Below, in pieces: positions 39,258 through 55,348 of a DNA stretch of 64,000 nucleotides. How positions within the stretch are numbered: the stretch's first letter is position 1; each line of letters starts with the position of its first letter. A program made the translations under genes and the position numbers. The notes beneath the pieces were generated by a model. It was not told the DNA's origin. It did no database searches and worked only from the letters and a program-made list of their open reading frames with translations. Source of the DNA: Piromyces finnis. Taxonomy: Eukaryota > Neocallimastigomycota > Neocallimastigomycetes > Neocallimastigales > Neocallimastigaceae. The stretch spans positions 310,001 through 374,000 of the forward strand of contig MCFH01000034.1 in assembly GCA_002104945.1 (NCBI GenBank), given 5' to 3'.

Positions 39258-39836
39258 CTTTTTTTTAATCTATATTTTTGTTATTAATAACAATTTTATT
39301 ATTATTATTAGTTATTATGGTTGACCTTTCCCCTTCATCTCATTACTTATAGGATAATACACATTACTTATTAAATATCTAATAGGCTTAATTTAAATAG
39401 ATATATATAAATAATTAATTGGTATAAAATAAATAAAAAAAGTTACAAGGGAAAAAGCTATTTTTTTTTTAATCTATTTTCTATGCTATGCTAATATATA
39501 AATAAATATAATTTAAATGGGAATAAATTGAAACCTAATTAAGTATTATAATGATAATAATGGAAATATATAATTGAATGAATAAAATAGCAACTATAAA
39601 ATAAGGGAATTGCTTTATAATTACTATTTTTAAATTTTTGTATTTTAAAAGAAATTGAGATAGTTTCACAATTACTCTTTTTTCATTTCCTTTCTTATTT
39701 TTGGATCTTATTTTGCGCGAACTTAATTATTAGTTTTTATAATATTATTCTATTTTTTATAGTGTATCTAATTTATTTATGTGATTATTTGAATATTTCA
39801 AAGTAAAATAATTAATATTTTGTTTATTTAAAACAT
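38768..39836. other. Convergent 3' region between SEC23 and ELO
   Basis: Poly-A-rich tracts (A24 near 38830, A24 near 39230) with no coding exon. It holds the 3' UTRs of both convergent genes. Confidence 0.5.
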
Positions 39837-41117
39837 TTAGTTGAATTTTTCAGACTTAGCTCTCTTCTTAATGTTATTCTTAGCCTTAACAGCAGTGCTC
39901 TTTCCAGTGGAAGCAGCCTTCTTGACATCTTGAGCAGCCTTTGGAGATGGCTTCTTACCCTTGTAGGTCTTCTTGAAGAAGCTAATGAATAAGAAGAGGT
40001 AAGAGGTAATAACAGCACAACCAATAATAGCCATAACTGGATCACCGTTACAGTTACCAAAGTTTGGAAGAGCTGGGAAGAAGTTGTAGGCAAAGTAAGT
40101 GTAAGTGGCACCGTAAATTAAGAAGATATCAATAACGAATTGAACAATTTGGAGGGTAGTAAGGTACTTCTTCCACCAAACTCTCTTCTTAATAATAGTG
40201 GTACGAGCGTAGTAGTAGTACATGATAACTATTTATACATTTATAAAAATTATTTAAAAATTACTATTTTTTTTATTCTTTTTTTTTTTTTTTTCAAATA
40301 ATTATTATTATAATTATATACAAAAATTAATTTTAAATATTTACCATGAACAAATAAGTTGATAGCAACTGGACCCCAAGTCTATGATTTAATAATATAT
40401 TTTTATTTTAAACATTATTATATTTAGTATTAAACTTTTATCATTTATAAAATATTTTCATGTTTTAAACTTTATTATTATCTACATACAATAGTGGCGT
40501 GACCATAAAGTTGACACCAGCAAATGAACATAGTCATACCGTGGTGGTAAAGATGAAGGAAATCTTTTATAAATAATTTTATTATATTTGACATTTTTAG
40601 TTCATTGTTTCTTTAAATTTAATATTTTTAAATATAATATTTAATTTATTTTTAATTTTTTTTACTACTTACCTAACTTCTTCTTCTTTAAAGCTAAGAA
40701 AATGGTATCAATGAATTCATAGTATTTAACTAAATAGTTACAGTAATATAAGACTTCAAGTCTTTGAGTGTAAGCTTCTTTAGCACAAACAGAATTAAGG
40801 AAACCATGTTTAACAGCAATTTGAATGATAAATTCAAAGATAGAGACACAAAGAACTAAAGAAATAAAACAAAGGAAACAGTTGTGAACAAAAGCAATTC
40901 CCTTTAATTGGAATGGCTTACGGTTCTTCATAAAAGTGTAAATTAAAAAGATAACAACATAGTATAAACAGAATAAGATAGCGACTTCCTTAAAGGTTGA
41001 AAGTGGGGTTTCACCAACAACAAATTTGAAGTTAGCTGGATCTTTACCAGTAACTAATTGTAATCCCTTTGCAAAATAAGGATAAACATATCCTTTAAGT
41101 TCGTATTCACCTTCCAT
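39837..41117 (-). CDS. ELO-family very-long-chain fatty-acid elongase
   Basis: Start ATG 41117, stop 39837-39839, four exons: 41117-40673, about 40567-40490, about 40383-40345 and about 40223-39837, joined in frame. The product is a multi-pass ER membrane protein with the diagnostic histidine box FLHLYHHGMTM (HxxHH) and the NLFVHVIMYYYY motif (NxxxHxxMYxYY type). Upstream is the conserved KYYEFIDTIFLALKKK segment. It catalyses the condensing step of fatty-acid elongation with malonyl-CoA. The C-terminal tail is Lys/Ala/Ser-rich and ends with basic residues that fit ER localisation. Exon 4 uses many C- or G-ending codons, unlike most of the window, which suggests high expression. Chain-length class cannot be told from sequence alone. 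Confidence 0.93.
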
Positions 41118-43905
41118 ATTGGTTTATTTACTAATTTGTTGATTTAAGAATTTTATTGATTTTATGTATTTTGATTTTATATTTATGTTGTTGTTTATTT
41201 ATATTTATTTATTTATTATATAAATATTGTAAATAAAATAAAAAAATAATATAAATTAGTATTTTTGATTAAACCATTTCTTTTTTATTTTTTTAATTTA
41301 TATTTTATATTTATTATAAAAACCAAGTTAATTCTCAGTTTTAAAGACTATTCATTTCAATGTGTATCTGATATTTACAATTTTTTTTTATAATAATAAC
41401 AATACTTTTTATCCTTTTTTATTTTTCTTTTTGTTTTGTTTTGTTTTTTTTTAATCTTTTTTTTTTTTATGTTTTCTTTTGATTTTTTTTAAAAGAAAAA
41501 AAAAAAAGTAACAGGCAAATTGTAATAAAAATATAAAATTTTATTTCTTTCCTTTTTTTTTTTTTTTTAATTAGTTAACTAAAAATAAATAAAGTATATT
41601 TATAATATACTGATTCTATATAATTTTATTAATACTTTTTATATAATTTAATATATGTATTATTTTTTTCTTGATAATGTAAATTATACAAGTAATATAA
41701 ATAATATTATTATAATATTAAATCATAATTATTATAAAAAATTAATTTATTGGAAATATACTTTAATAGAAATATAATATATTCCACAATATATTAAAAT
41801 AAAATAAATAATATATGAAATATAATGTAATATTATTATATATCTATTTTCAATTGAATTCAAAATTAAATTTAAAAGATCAGTAATTCCAATATATTAG
41901 ATTATATTATTTTTTTTGAAATAATAAAACTTAAATAAATGAATAAATAATTATTTAAATAAATAAATCAACTTTCATATAAATGATGATTTGTAAGTGA
42001 TGGTAAATTTAAATTCATTATATTTAAAAAAAGAAAATGGAAACCATTTCGTTATTCAATACTTAATAAAGTTATCATTTATCTTGTCCAATAACCATTT
42101 TTTTATTATTGTTATAATTAAGATGGTTTGTCGAAGAGTATGAGTGATTTAATAAGAAGTTGAAATTTAAGGTTTGATATAGCACGTGATTTTTAAACTG
42201 TCAATAATTAAGTTTTTTTTTTTTTAATGTAATTTACATATAAACATATTATCTATCTATATGATTTTATGAATAATATGAATATATATATATAAAAGGC
42301 AATACTACTGAGGGTAATTCATTGAAAGTCTTCTTTTAAGAAAGTCAATAAGCATTAAATTAATTATAAAAAATGCTTTTATTCTAATAAAAAAAAAGTA
42401 AATATTTTTTTTTATTATTTTTATTATCATAATATTTCATATGATTTTTTTTTTATTTCATTTATTTAGGTCATTATTAAATTTTAATTAAATTAAAATT
42501 TGAAACTGATCAATTTCTGTAAAGTGGATTACTACATTCTGTTACATAAATGATGGTATTATCCAATCATATAATCTAAAATGACTATATATATATATAC
42601 ATTTACATACATTAAACTTTTTTGAAAATTTAAAAAAAAAAAATTTAACAAGGATGATAGAAACCTATTTTTATAATAAATAAAAGATACTATTATAATT
42701 TTCACTTTTCTATATTTTGATTACAATTTGTTATATTAATAAATATAAAGGAATATAAAGGAATAAAAAGATAATCCTATTAACAATAAATTCATATTTA
42801 TTTAATTATTATATTTGGTAATTTATATTATATTGATATTTATTATAGATTTTTTTTAAAAAAAAAAAAAAGGTTTATATTGTATTTGTTACATTTTCCA
42901 TTTCATTTTATTGTATAATTGCTTTTGCTAACTCTTAGAATTATTCTAATTGATATGGTTTATTATGATTATTTGTATTATATAATGATATATTGGAATT
43001 TTCTATTCATTGAAAATATGCATTTGCAAATGAAAAATTATCAAAAGTTTAAAAAGTTTTGTGTTAAAATTTAAAAATATTTAATAGCAAAAGAGTTAAT
43101 GTTTTCATTTTTCTAAATAAAAATGAAAGAATAACAATAACAATAATAATAAAGGCGTATTTAATTCATTGTAATATATTTTTAATTATTCATTATCTAT
43201 AGAAGAAATAAAAAAGTATTATATGTATTTTAATGAAACTTTATTTTAAAAAGTTTTGTAATAATAATATGGTATATAATATACAACTATCATCTCTCTA
43301 TTTTATAATATTGTTTATTTTTTATTTCTCTTTTTTACTTCCTATTTAATTAATTAATCAAAGTTTAAAAATAAAATAATAAAACAAAAACAAAAACAAA
43401 TAAAATGGAAATATTGAAAATAAATTAAACTTTAAAGTTTAATTTTAGAGTTCGATGTTTTTTTTTTTTATTATTATTAATGTGTTAAAAAAAAAAATCT
43501 CAGCATTTAATAATTTTTTAAATAAAATGTTAAATTGTAAACTCTTTTTTCATTTATTGTAGATTAAAATAGTAATAGAAAAAAAAAGTAAAAATAATTA
43601 AAATAAAAAACTTTCAAAAAAAAAAATTGCCTGAAAAATCTTAAACATATTATTTGCATAAAACATTGCATAAATATTAATTAAAAAATTTAGATTCTTA
43701 TTTTTTAACTTTTTTTTTTTTTTATATCCATTACTTGTAATCGTGTTTATTAATAAAACGGGGAAAAAACAAATAAATACTTTTCTAAAGAAAAAAATAT
43801 ATAATTGAAAAAAATAATAGAAAAGTTTTTTTGTTATTGGAGTAATATATTAATTTAATTATATAAAGGAAAAAAAAAGAGAAAAGTAAGTATATTATTT
43901 TAAAA
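41118..43905. other. Divergent intergenic region, no gene recognised
   Basis: Some 2.8 kb between the ELO start and the coiled-coil/LRR start, both directed away. It is dense in poly-A/T runs and likely holds both promoters. I saw no coding exon or RNA gene. Confidence 0.5.
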
Positions 43906-46358
<2,453 letters not shown>

Positions 46359-47375
46359 AACATTGTTATATTTTATCAGCTTTATAATTTATATCATCAA
46401 TTATTTTATAAAAATTTCTCCAATGTTGGTTTTAAATTATAATTTATTTTTTTTTAAAATGTAAATATTATAATGATATTATAATGGATATAAAAGTAAT
46501 ATGTATAGGGATATATTTTATATAAATAATGTAATAATTTGAAATTATTATTTCAAAGTAAAAGAAAGATTCCATATATATTAATTTAAATTTTATTTTA
46601 AAGCAAACTAAAAAAAGAAAAGAAAATATAATAAAATTAACTTAAGAACTATTTAAAAATAAAAATTATTATAATAATAAAATAATATTACAAATAAATT
46701 TTTTAAATTTTTATATATTTAAGCATTTTTTTTATTTCTATTTCAGTTTTTAGAATGAATTTAAAATTATATATTACATATAATTATTTTGTTGATCGAC
46801 TATTAAAAAAATACCCGCATTTATTGGAAAAGTTTTGAAAATAATCAAAATGAAAATAATTCAACAAGAGAATATTGACTTCCACATATATATCTACTAT
46901 AGCGATATCAATATCAATAATTATGAAATAGATATCATACCAAAAAATATATCTTAAAATATTATTTATTATACTATACTATAATTCTTATAATATTGTA
47001 AATATTTTTAACTTTTTATTTTTTTAGAATGTTAAAGCCATTAATTTTAATGTTAATAATACAAGATATACAATGCGCCATAGCAACTTAAGAAATCTTG
47101 TGCACTAATTGACTATTATATTCATAAATATATGTATACACACATAAATCAATGTTAAAATATAAATTAAAAATATTACTAAATATAGTAAAAATACTTA
47201 ACCAATTTATAATAAAATAAAAAATATTACAAGAATATTTTTTTTTTTTTTTGGTTGAAAGTTTATTACAAAATGAGATACGTTTTATACTTTTATTAGT
47301 ATTTTAAATATTTTTATATTTTTTCATAATTATCCTTAATTCTTTCTTTTTTTACTTTTTCAACTTAAAAAAAAA
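46359..47375. other. Region with possible exon remnants, no gene resolved
   Basis: Mostly A/T filler. A short open stretch from an ATG near 46850 (MKIIQQENIDFHIYIYYSD) and another after a tttttag near 47025 (reads NVKAINFNVNNTRYTMRHSN, then a stop soon after) could be exons of a small gene or decayed sequence. No homology was recognised. Confidence 0.3.
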
Positions 47376-47546
47376 ATGAAGTTTCATCTCAAATGTGATG
47401 AGGATGCTGAATTATATGAAGTTCCAAAAAAGAATCTCAAAAGATATGTCTGTATTGTGAGTTCTGACATTGAAATAGATATACAAAAGAATACCAAAGT
47501 TGTGTTCTATACAATATTATGTAAGTACATATTGCAAAGTCTATAA
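47376..47546 (+). CDS. Small orphan ORF or first exon, 56 codons
   Basis: ATG at 47376 preceded by poly-A, as at other starts in this window. It reads MKFHLKCDEDAELYEVPKKN and ends at TAA 47544-47546. A strong GTAAGT donor sits at 47521 inside the ORF. If used, the product after residue 48 would continue in another exon; a candidate acceptor (cacacag) near 47968 gives only a few codons before a stop. The base composition is less A/T-biased than the flanks, which supports coding or recently coding sequence. I do not recognise the protein. It may be a real small gene, a first exon whose partner I missed, or a remnant. Confidence 0.35.
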   Translation: MKFHLKCDEDAELYEVPKKNLKRYVCIVSSDIEIDIQKNTKVVFYTILCKYILQSL

Positions 47547-49815
47547 AAAATATCAAATGTGTTTTTTCAAGATTTTTTGTAATAATATGTTCCAAAAAAA
47601 ATTCAACAGTTATTTAAATATATAATTCAATTCTACTTCACGACTTTTTTTTTTTTTTATCTTTTATTGTCATATATCCAAACTAAATTCATATTCTAAT
47701 AATACATTTTAATGCATTCTATATCCTCAATTATACATTACTTATTATGTAGTTTCCAAAAAATAATGCTTTTTTTCTTTTCGGAAATGAACTTAATAAT
47801 ACTAGTAATAAGGAATACTTTACTTCTTTTATAGTAGTCAATTGAATATTATAATATGAATAATATTTCATTAGTTATTTATTAAATTAAAAATAAATAA
47901 CCATTTTATATTGATGACTTGTTTTTTTATTTTTTTTTTATATCAAAAATTACTTTCATTCACACAGATTATTTAGAATAAGATATTATAGAGGGTGTAG
48001 AATCCCCGTATTTTGCCATTATTTTCAGTTTTGTAATACACTTTCAAAAAGTCGTATTGTTTGAGAATACTTTTCAAAATGAGTGATAAATTTTATCTAA
48101 ACTGATAGCAAATAAATATCGTGAGAGAAAGATGAAAAGAACTTTGAATAGAGTTGAAAAGTGACTTTATTTTCAGATAAAAATTAATAGACTTTGGTAT
48201 AAATTTTTAATATTTTACAATAAAAATTACTATAAAGAATAAAAATAAAATTATTTTAACTTTATTGACTTTTCTCCATAAGTATAATAAATTTCATTGA
48301 AAACAAATAAATGTTTTTTAGATAATACTACATTATTCATTAAATAATTTCAAAATATATATATTTTGAAAGGAAACACGTTATCTAAATTAGATACCAT
48401 GTTTTACATTATATTGAATAATTTTTTGTAAAATAAAAAAAAAAGGGTATACCTAAACAAAAACAAAAAAAGAATAATATTATGGATTAAATATTAATAT
48501 TACAATAAAATTAAATACATATAATGTTTAATTATTATGTTTAAAATTTTGTCAACATTTTAAATTAAAAATAACATATAACTTGAAAAATTAAATTATT
48601 GAATATTTTATTATTTATTAAAGTTTTTCTTGGAATTGATTAAAAAAAAAAAAATATTTCTAATTAACTGTTAATCATTTTCATTTTCTTTCTTAACTCT
48701 TTTTATTTATTAATATTAGTAAAAAGGAATAAATTACACTTATCTATTAAAAGTATAAATTAATCTATAAATAAAATAATATATTGAATTATAATGAAAA
48801 AATATTTTAAAATTATAGATTTTACTTTTTTTTTTAACCTTTTCTCTCTTTTCAGTTTGTAAATTAAAGAGTTCTTTTAATTGTATTATTTTAATAATAT
48901 ATTTATTTTATTTTATTTTATTTTATATATATAGATGGATTTATATTTAATATAATAAATTTATCTATTACAAAGATACAAAGATATAATGATAAATATA
49001 TATATATATTAAAAAGCATTCATCTATCTATTTTTGTACTTTATATATTTTTGTTTTATTTTTTTTTTTTTTTTTCTATCTTTTAAACTTTTATATTATA
49101 AATATTAACATACTATTAAAAATCATTAGTGTTTTATTTTTATTTATTTTATTTAATGGTATGGATAAATGTTAGGGTGGTAATTAGAAAAAAAAAATAT
49201 ATATATATATATATATAAAATAGTTGATTTCATTTTATGATTTGATCAATTGGGTAAATAATTTTTTTTTTTGGTTTTATTTTATTTTATTTTTTTTTTC
49301 TTTAATACTCAAATACAAAAAATATTGAAAGATATCAATTTTTTTTTTTTTTTTGTAAGTATAATAACTGGTGATTTAAACGGTATATTAATGATAATAA
49401 TGAAAGATTTTTATTTTAGTAAAAAGTAAAATAATAAAAATCTTGATATCTTTATGTTTATATAAAAGAAGGATATAAACATAATGTATACATGATGAGA
49501 GTAAGTTAAAAGTTTATATAATAGATATTTCTAAATAAATATAAAACGAATTACTTATTATTTTATTGTAAAAATGATTAATATGATTAATACGAATTAT
49601 TACTATTTCTATTATTATTTCTATATTTATTATTATTTATTATTATAGGTTATAAAAAAAACAATAGATTATTTTCCCTTAATTTAAATAATTTGGTATT
49701 ATGGTAATACATGGTAATGATAAAAACGAAAATTAAAAAGATAGTTTTTTTTTTTCTTTTCCCCTTTATTTCTTACCTTTCTATATATTTTTATTTGTCA
49801 ATTTTAAAATTTAAT
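47547..49815. other. Intergenic, no gene resolved
   Basis: A/T-rich with many homopolymers. A less A/T-rich patch at about 47970-48070 stands out but encodes no clear protein. The rest is featureless to my reading. Confidence 0.45.
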
Positions 49816-52208
49816 TTAAATGACTTGAATGATAGATTTTGAGGTGTTTGGACGTAAACCTAACCAAGAATATATTTCTCTACGGAATTGGTAAAGGTTT
49901 TTCCAAAAGTTGAAATAAAGACGATAGCGATTTCTTGGATAAATTAAATGAGTTAAGAGAGTTACAGAAGCAAATAAAAATAAAATAGCGATGGAATCCT
50001 TGAATGGATTATAGTATTCAGGAAGACAAGTTCTAAGTGTATGTTGAACTAATGAGTTAATGTCTTCCCAAGACAATGAACCATTATTGGATTTATCGTA
50101 GAGAGTAGATTGATGTGATGATTGATGTGATGATGATGAAGATGATGATGAATAACCGAAATAAGTAGATTGATCATTCATATAATTCATTGCCGTTGGT
50201 GAAACTAACGTAGTGGAAGTGACAGATGACGAAGAAGAAGTATCAGTAGTTTGACTAACATTAACCATATCATTAGCTTCACTATTACTTTGTCCTGGGG
50301 ATCTTGATATATTTGTTGTATTAGTGATAAAAAATGACAAGTAATTGAAAGATGGGGGTATGTTATTTTCGTCTGAAAACTTTTTAATCCATCTACTTAA
50401 AATCAATTCAAAATATACACTTGTACAACGTATACGTCTAACATAAGCATAAAATGGCATAAGAATGTGACGTATTACACCATATATTATATATTTTACT
50501 GTCATTGGTGTCTTTTTTACCACCTTTTGTCCAGAAGTATTAATATTAGTTGTATCTTTTATACTTAATTTAATTGGATGATACGAAATATTTAATACTG
50601 GTTCATCTTCATATAAATAATTGGATTCTATATAAATTAAAATATTCATTGTTTAAATTATAAATATTGTATTAATGCTTTATCTCAATCCAATGTAAAT
50701 TTATATATATTGAAATTATAATTTTACCTTTATTAGGATAGATAGTTTCATTTTTCATAGATGATTCATTATTAAAGACTATTGGAGATATTGAAGAAGG
50801 AACATTAATTTCATTTGGTTTTTGGATAATCTCTTCAGTAATTTCTTCCATTTCATTTTCACTACTGTAAGCATCATACCATTTATCTTCATTATCAGCT
50901 TCATCACGTTTAGATATTTCAATATTTGAATTGTTGGTTGGAAGTAAATGTAATGGTATTGTTGTTGAGTTTTGTTTTTTTCCAAACTTTTCATATAATT
51001 TACATGTATGACAATTATACTTGTATGTATTATTTCCCCCGAATTCTTTTAAAATTTATAATATCAAAATTTATTATTATTATTATTGTTGTTGTTGTTG
51101 TTGCTGTTGTTAAAACTAAATAAGTTCTAATTTAAATAGATGACTAATGTACATATATATTATTTACTACTTACCAACTAATAGTTGATCAGAATCAATA
51201 TAATCGAATATTTCATTCTTCTTTAAAAATAACATATTTCTAGTAATTGATTCTGAAAGCATTTGTTTAACCATTCCCCATAAACCTGTTAATAAATATA
51301 TAAAACATTTTCGTTAATATTATACATTATTTTTAAATTTCCTTTAATTTTACTTTATATTTTTTATCATTTTAAGAAAATAATATTTACCAGCATGAAT
51401 CCATCGATAATTTAAAATATATACTGTTTCAACAATGAATGGATAATGATTTATAAAGATTTTTATTAAAGTTGGAAATATTTCATAATTCTAAAAAAAA
51501 AATAAAAAAATAGTTAATATTAAAAATGTAAAAAAAAAAAAAAAGTGTATTTCTACTATCATGTATCTTTACCAGAGTTGACATTTTTAAATTATCCAAA
51601 TCTAATATTATACTAAATTGGGTTTGAATATCCCAGTCATCAGAGTCATTCTTGTTATTGATAAATGAATTTTCAATACTATTTGGATTTTTTAGATTTT
51701 TATCTCTAATTAATTTCTGAGCCAATTCTAACATAAATATCATATATTTTTTCAAACTTTCGATATCGCCATTTCCATCATAATGATTTAAATTTATTAT
51801 ACCAATTGGTCTACCCATTTTATCGTGTCCACAAAAATAAATAAATCCATTTAACAAATAATTGTAGGCATTAGTATTCAATTCAAAAGTATCAAAAGTA
51901 TTATTAAAAACATCTTCAGAGAGCATCCAAGTTAAATGGTCAATTAAAGCTTCTTTTGTATCTGCAAATGAATATTTTGCCTTTTTATAAAATCGATATA
52001 TGCAAGCTATGTATATTATAAAATTTTAAATTTAATTTTTTAAAAAGTATTATCATTAAATTTATTTATATTTTTTAAATATACTACCTTCATCCATTAA
52101 AATTGTAGTAGATTTTAAAATGGATTTCTCTGATAAATTGGATTCATTTTTCAAATATGAAAAAACTTCTCGTTGTAAACGAATTACATCATTCTTGTAA
52201 TTTTCCAT
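49816..52208 (-). CDS. CRAL-TRIO (Sec14-like) lipid-binding protein with C-terminal hydrophobic segment
   Basis: Start ATG 52208 (MENYKNDVIRLQREVFSYL), stop at 49816. Exons: 52208-52088, 52006-51573, 51490-51391, about 51287-51176, about 51044-50729 and about 50633-49816; all joins checked keep frame. An N-terminal helical region with YRFYKKAKYSFADTKEAL is CRAL-TRIO-N-like. The lipid-binding fold follows: FCGHDKMGRPIGIINLNHYD, a helix bundle, YPFIVETVYILNYRWI, and finally FDYIDSDQLLVEFGG, which is the Sec14-type closing segment. Then come an acidic linker, a conserved-looking helical block (VKYIIYGVIRHILMPFYAYV), a Ser/Thr-rich low-complexity stretch and a hydrophobic helix (SIAILFLFASVTLLTHLIYP) near the C-terminus. 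This suggests a membrane-attached lipid-transfer protein, perhaps at ER contact sites. The ligand cannot be told. MOSPD2-like order (CRAL-TRIO then TM) is similar, but no MSP domain was seen. Confidence 0.8.
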
Positions 52209-55200
52209 AATTTAATTAGATATTATATATTTTTTCTTTATTACTGATCTAAAATATTTATATTTTTATCTATTTACTAATTTTTTTTCTTTCACTTTCT
52301 TTTTTTATTACTATAATAATTATTTTAATTATTATTTATTTAAATATTTTTATATAATTAATTATATAATTAATATTAAAATTTTAAAAAGTTTTAAAAT
52401 AAATATTTACTTTTCCGAAAAATATTTGAATTTATAATATTTTATTATTTTAGTATTATCAATAGTTATTATATATTTTATATTTTCACTCCTCTTTAGT
52501 ATTTATTATTTTAGAGGAAATGCTCCAGTATATAAAGATTATTTTAAAATTTTAAAATATTAAGAAAATCTTATTTTTATTATTATACTGTGTATTTAAT
52601 AGGATAATAATATATTTCTACTTTAACTATATAAATTAAATTATATATCAATTATTTCTTTATGTTCTGTTTATTTTTATGTTCACTTAAAGTTTTTGAT
52701 AAATAATTAATATTAAAAAAAAAAAAGGCTTTTTGTTATATTATTATCGTATTGATTAATCTATTGTTTTTTTAATAATTTTTTCATTTCTTTTCGAAAC
52801 AATTATTTCATATATTTACTTTTTATATTTTATATATTATATATTTTCGTTTATTTTCTTTATTTTTTTTTTAATTTCTTTATTTCCTTATTATTATTTT
52901 TTTTATTATTTTATATTGATTAATATTTTCTGTTTATTTTTATTTATTGATATTCCTTTCTTTTATTTTAAATGTAACTTCTCCTAATGTTAATATTAAA
53001 TACTTTATTATAATTAATATTATCAAAATATATTTAATATTAAATTATGGATATCTTTTATTTTATATATTTAAATATTATTAAGAAGAAGGAATGTCTT
53101 CACTCTTTTCCTAATGATTTTATTAATTTAGTTTTGTTAATTTTTTTTTTTTTTTTTTTTTTATTATTTTACTTTATTTTTTGTTATTGAAACTATTTTA
53201 CTTTTGGCTTTTTTTTTTATTATTATTATTATTATTAAATTTACGTTACTATTAATTAATATTATGTTAAAATGAAAATATTAGAAATTAATTTTAATAT
53301 TACTCATTTATATTATAATATATAGTTTAATAAAAAAATATTTAATTAGTATTTATAATTCTATTTATATTATAAAAAAGAAATATATTATTTATATAAA
53401 ATGGATAATAGGAAGAGTATTATACCATATATTCTGAATATATTAATAATATATGAAATATAAATTTTTTAACATTTAAAATTGTCATAAACTTTAATTA
53501 ATATTAAAATATATCATTACTACATTACAACATTTTATTTACATAGTATAAAAATGTAGGTAGATTTACCAAGAAAGAAAGAATATTTGTAGCAGTTTTT
53601 TACTATATAAGGAGGGAACAAATCTATATTAGTATATATGATTTTGCCTGTACTAATAATAAAACGGCATTATTATTATCCTATTTCAAGCTAAAAAAAA
53701 TAAAAGATTAAAATGAATGTAGCCTTTTAAAAATAACTTATGAGATATTTAATTAACATTCCAATAGTTTATAAAATTATTAATATTTATAATTATCTTG
53801 TTTGTCTTATTGAAATAGATTGAAAAGATATTCCATTATCGTTAATCTTTGTACTTACTATATATAAAATATATTTTATAATAGTATGAATTAAAGCTTT
53901 TTAATTTTTGGCTTTACACCCTGATGATTTGTTAAAAGATTTTTTCTTCTTCATCTTTGTTATAAGTAATATTTTAATTTCATTAATTGTATGTTTGGAA
54001 ATATTAATATATAATAAATAAATAAATATTGTTTTAATTCATTTCAACTATTCTACCGACACTACCAATTAGATATTTTTACCTTTAAAAGTTTTATATA
54101 TTCAATAATAATGTCGATAATAGTATCTTTTAAGTAATTAGATTATATTTTTATTTTAAATATTTTATCCTCCAAAATTTGTAATATTAATATTTGAGTT
54201 AATGTTAATAAATTTTATTCAGGCATTACTCAAAGTTGTATTGAATTACAAATAATACTTTTGTATTTTTAAGGATAACCACCTATAATAAAAATATACA
54301 TATACCAAACCTAGAAACATTACTATAGAAATAATCGTTTTTTCTTTTATGATTACTTTTATTATAAAATAAAATTTTGGTGAAACAGAAAAAATTGATT
54401 AAATATTTTATGTGGCTTGATTTATAAATTCTGTATATTATATTTATTATATAATATTATAAATAGTTATAAATGTGGTGTAATATAATTTTTATATGTT
54501 TTATGGTAATTACATTTTTATTTTTTTATATTGATTAATCAGCTCTTATTTTAGTTGTTAAAATAAACAAAAATTTCAATATAAATTATTGTATTTATTA
54601 ATACTTTTATAAATCTGAAATTTTAAATCTGCTGTTTTAAAATTCTTTTAAAACAAAAAACTAAGACACAAGAAGCATTAACATTTAATTATAATTGTTA
54701 ATTAATAAAGTAAATATTATTTATTATTATAATTATAATATTTTGGATATTAATTAAATATTGGAATTTCGACTATAATTAAAGAAGCATTTAAAAAAAC
54801 ATAATTAATAAATAAAGAAAAAAAATCATTTTTATATATATCAAAATTTAAAACCAATGACAATAATTTGTGATGAAAAAGACAATATATAAATGCCGAT
54901 TTTCTATGTATAATTCTTCAAAGATATTAATATCTTATTAATAAATTATGCTATATTTTGAAAGACTAATAAAGAATCATTTGTAAACCATTAAATAAAT
55001 AATTAATCAGGAAATATAATTAAATTACAACATTGCCAATAATAATACGAAAATTGTATATACTTTTATATTCTTAACATATCAATTTATTATATTATAT
55101 TTTTTATTGAATAATAAATGTAATATAAATATATTATATATAAAAAAAATCTATAAATTATAGTAATTTACTTTTACACTATTCGAATGTTTAATAAATT

Positions 55201-55348
55201 GACACTTTTTTTTTTATTTTATTATTTATTTATTGATAATATTATATAATTTCTAAACTAATCTTTTCTTTTTTAAAATAAAAACAAATTAAATAGTTAA
55301 GTTACATATTACTAGATTTATGAAAAATATTAATAAAAAATAATTAAA
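52209..55348. other. Divergent intergenic region of about 3.1 kb
   Basis: Separates the CRAL-TRIO gene (-) from AP-1 gamma (+). A/T-rich, with long pyrimidine-biased tracts at about 52840-53000 and 53130-53240. No coding exon, RNA gene or transposon was recognised. Confidence 0.5.
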
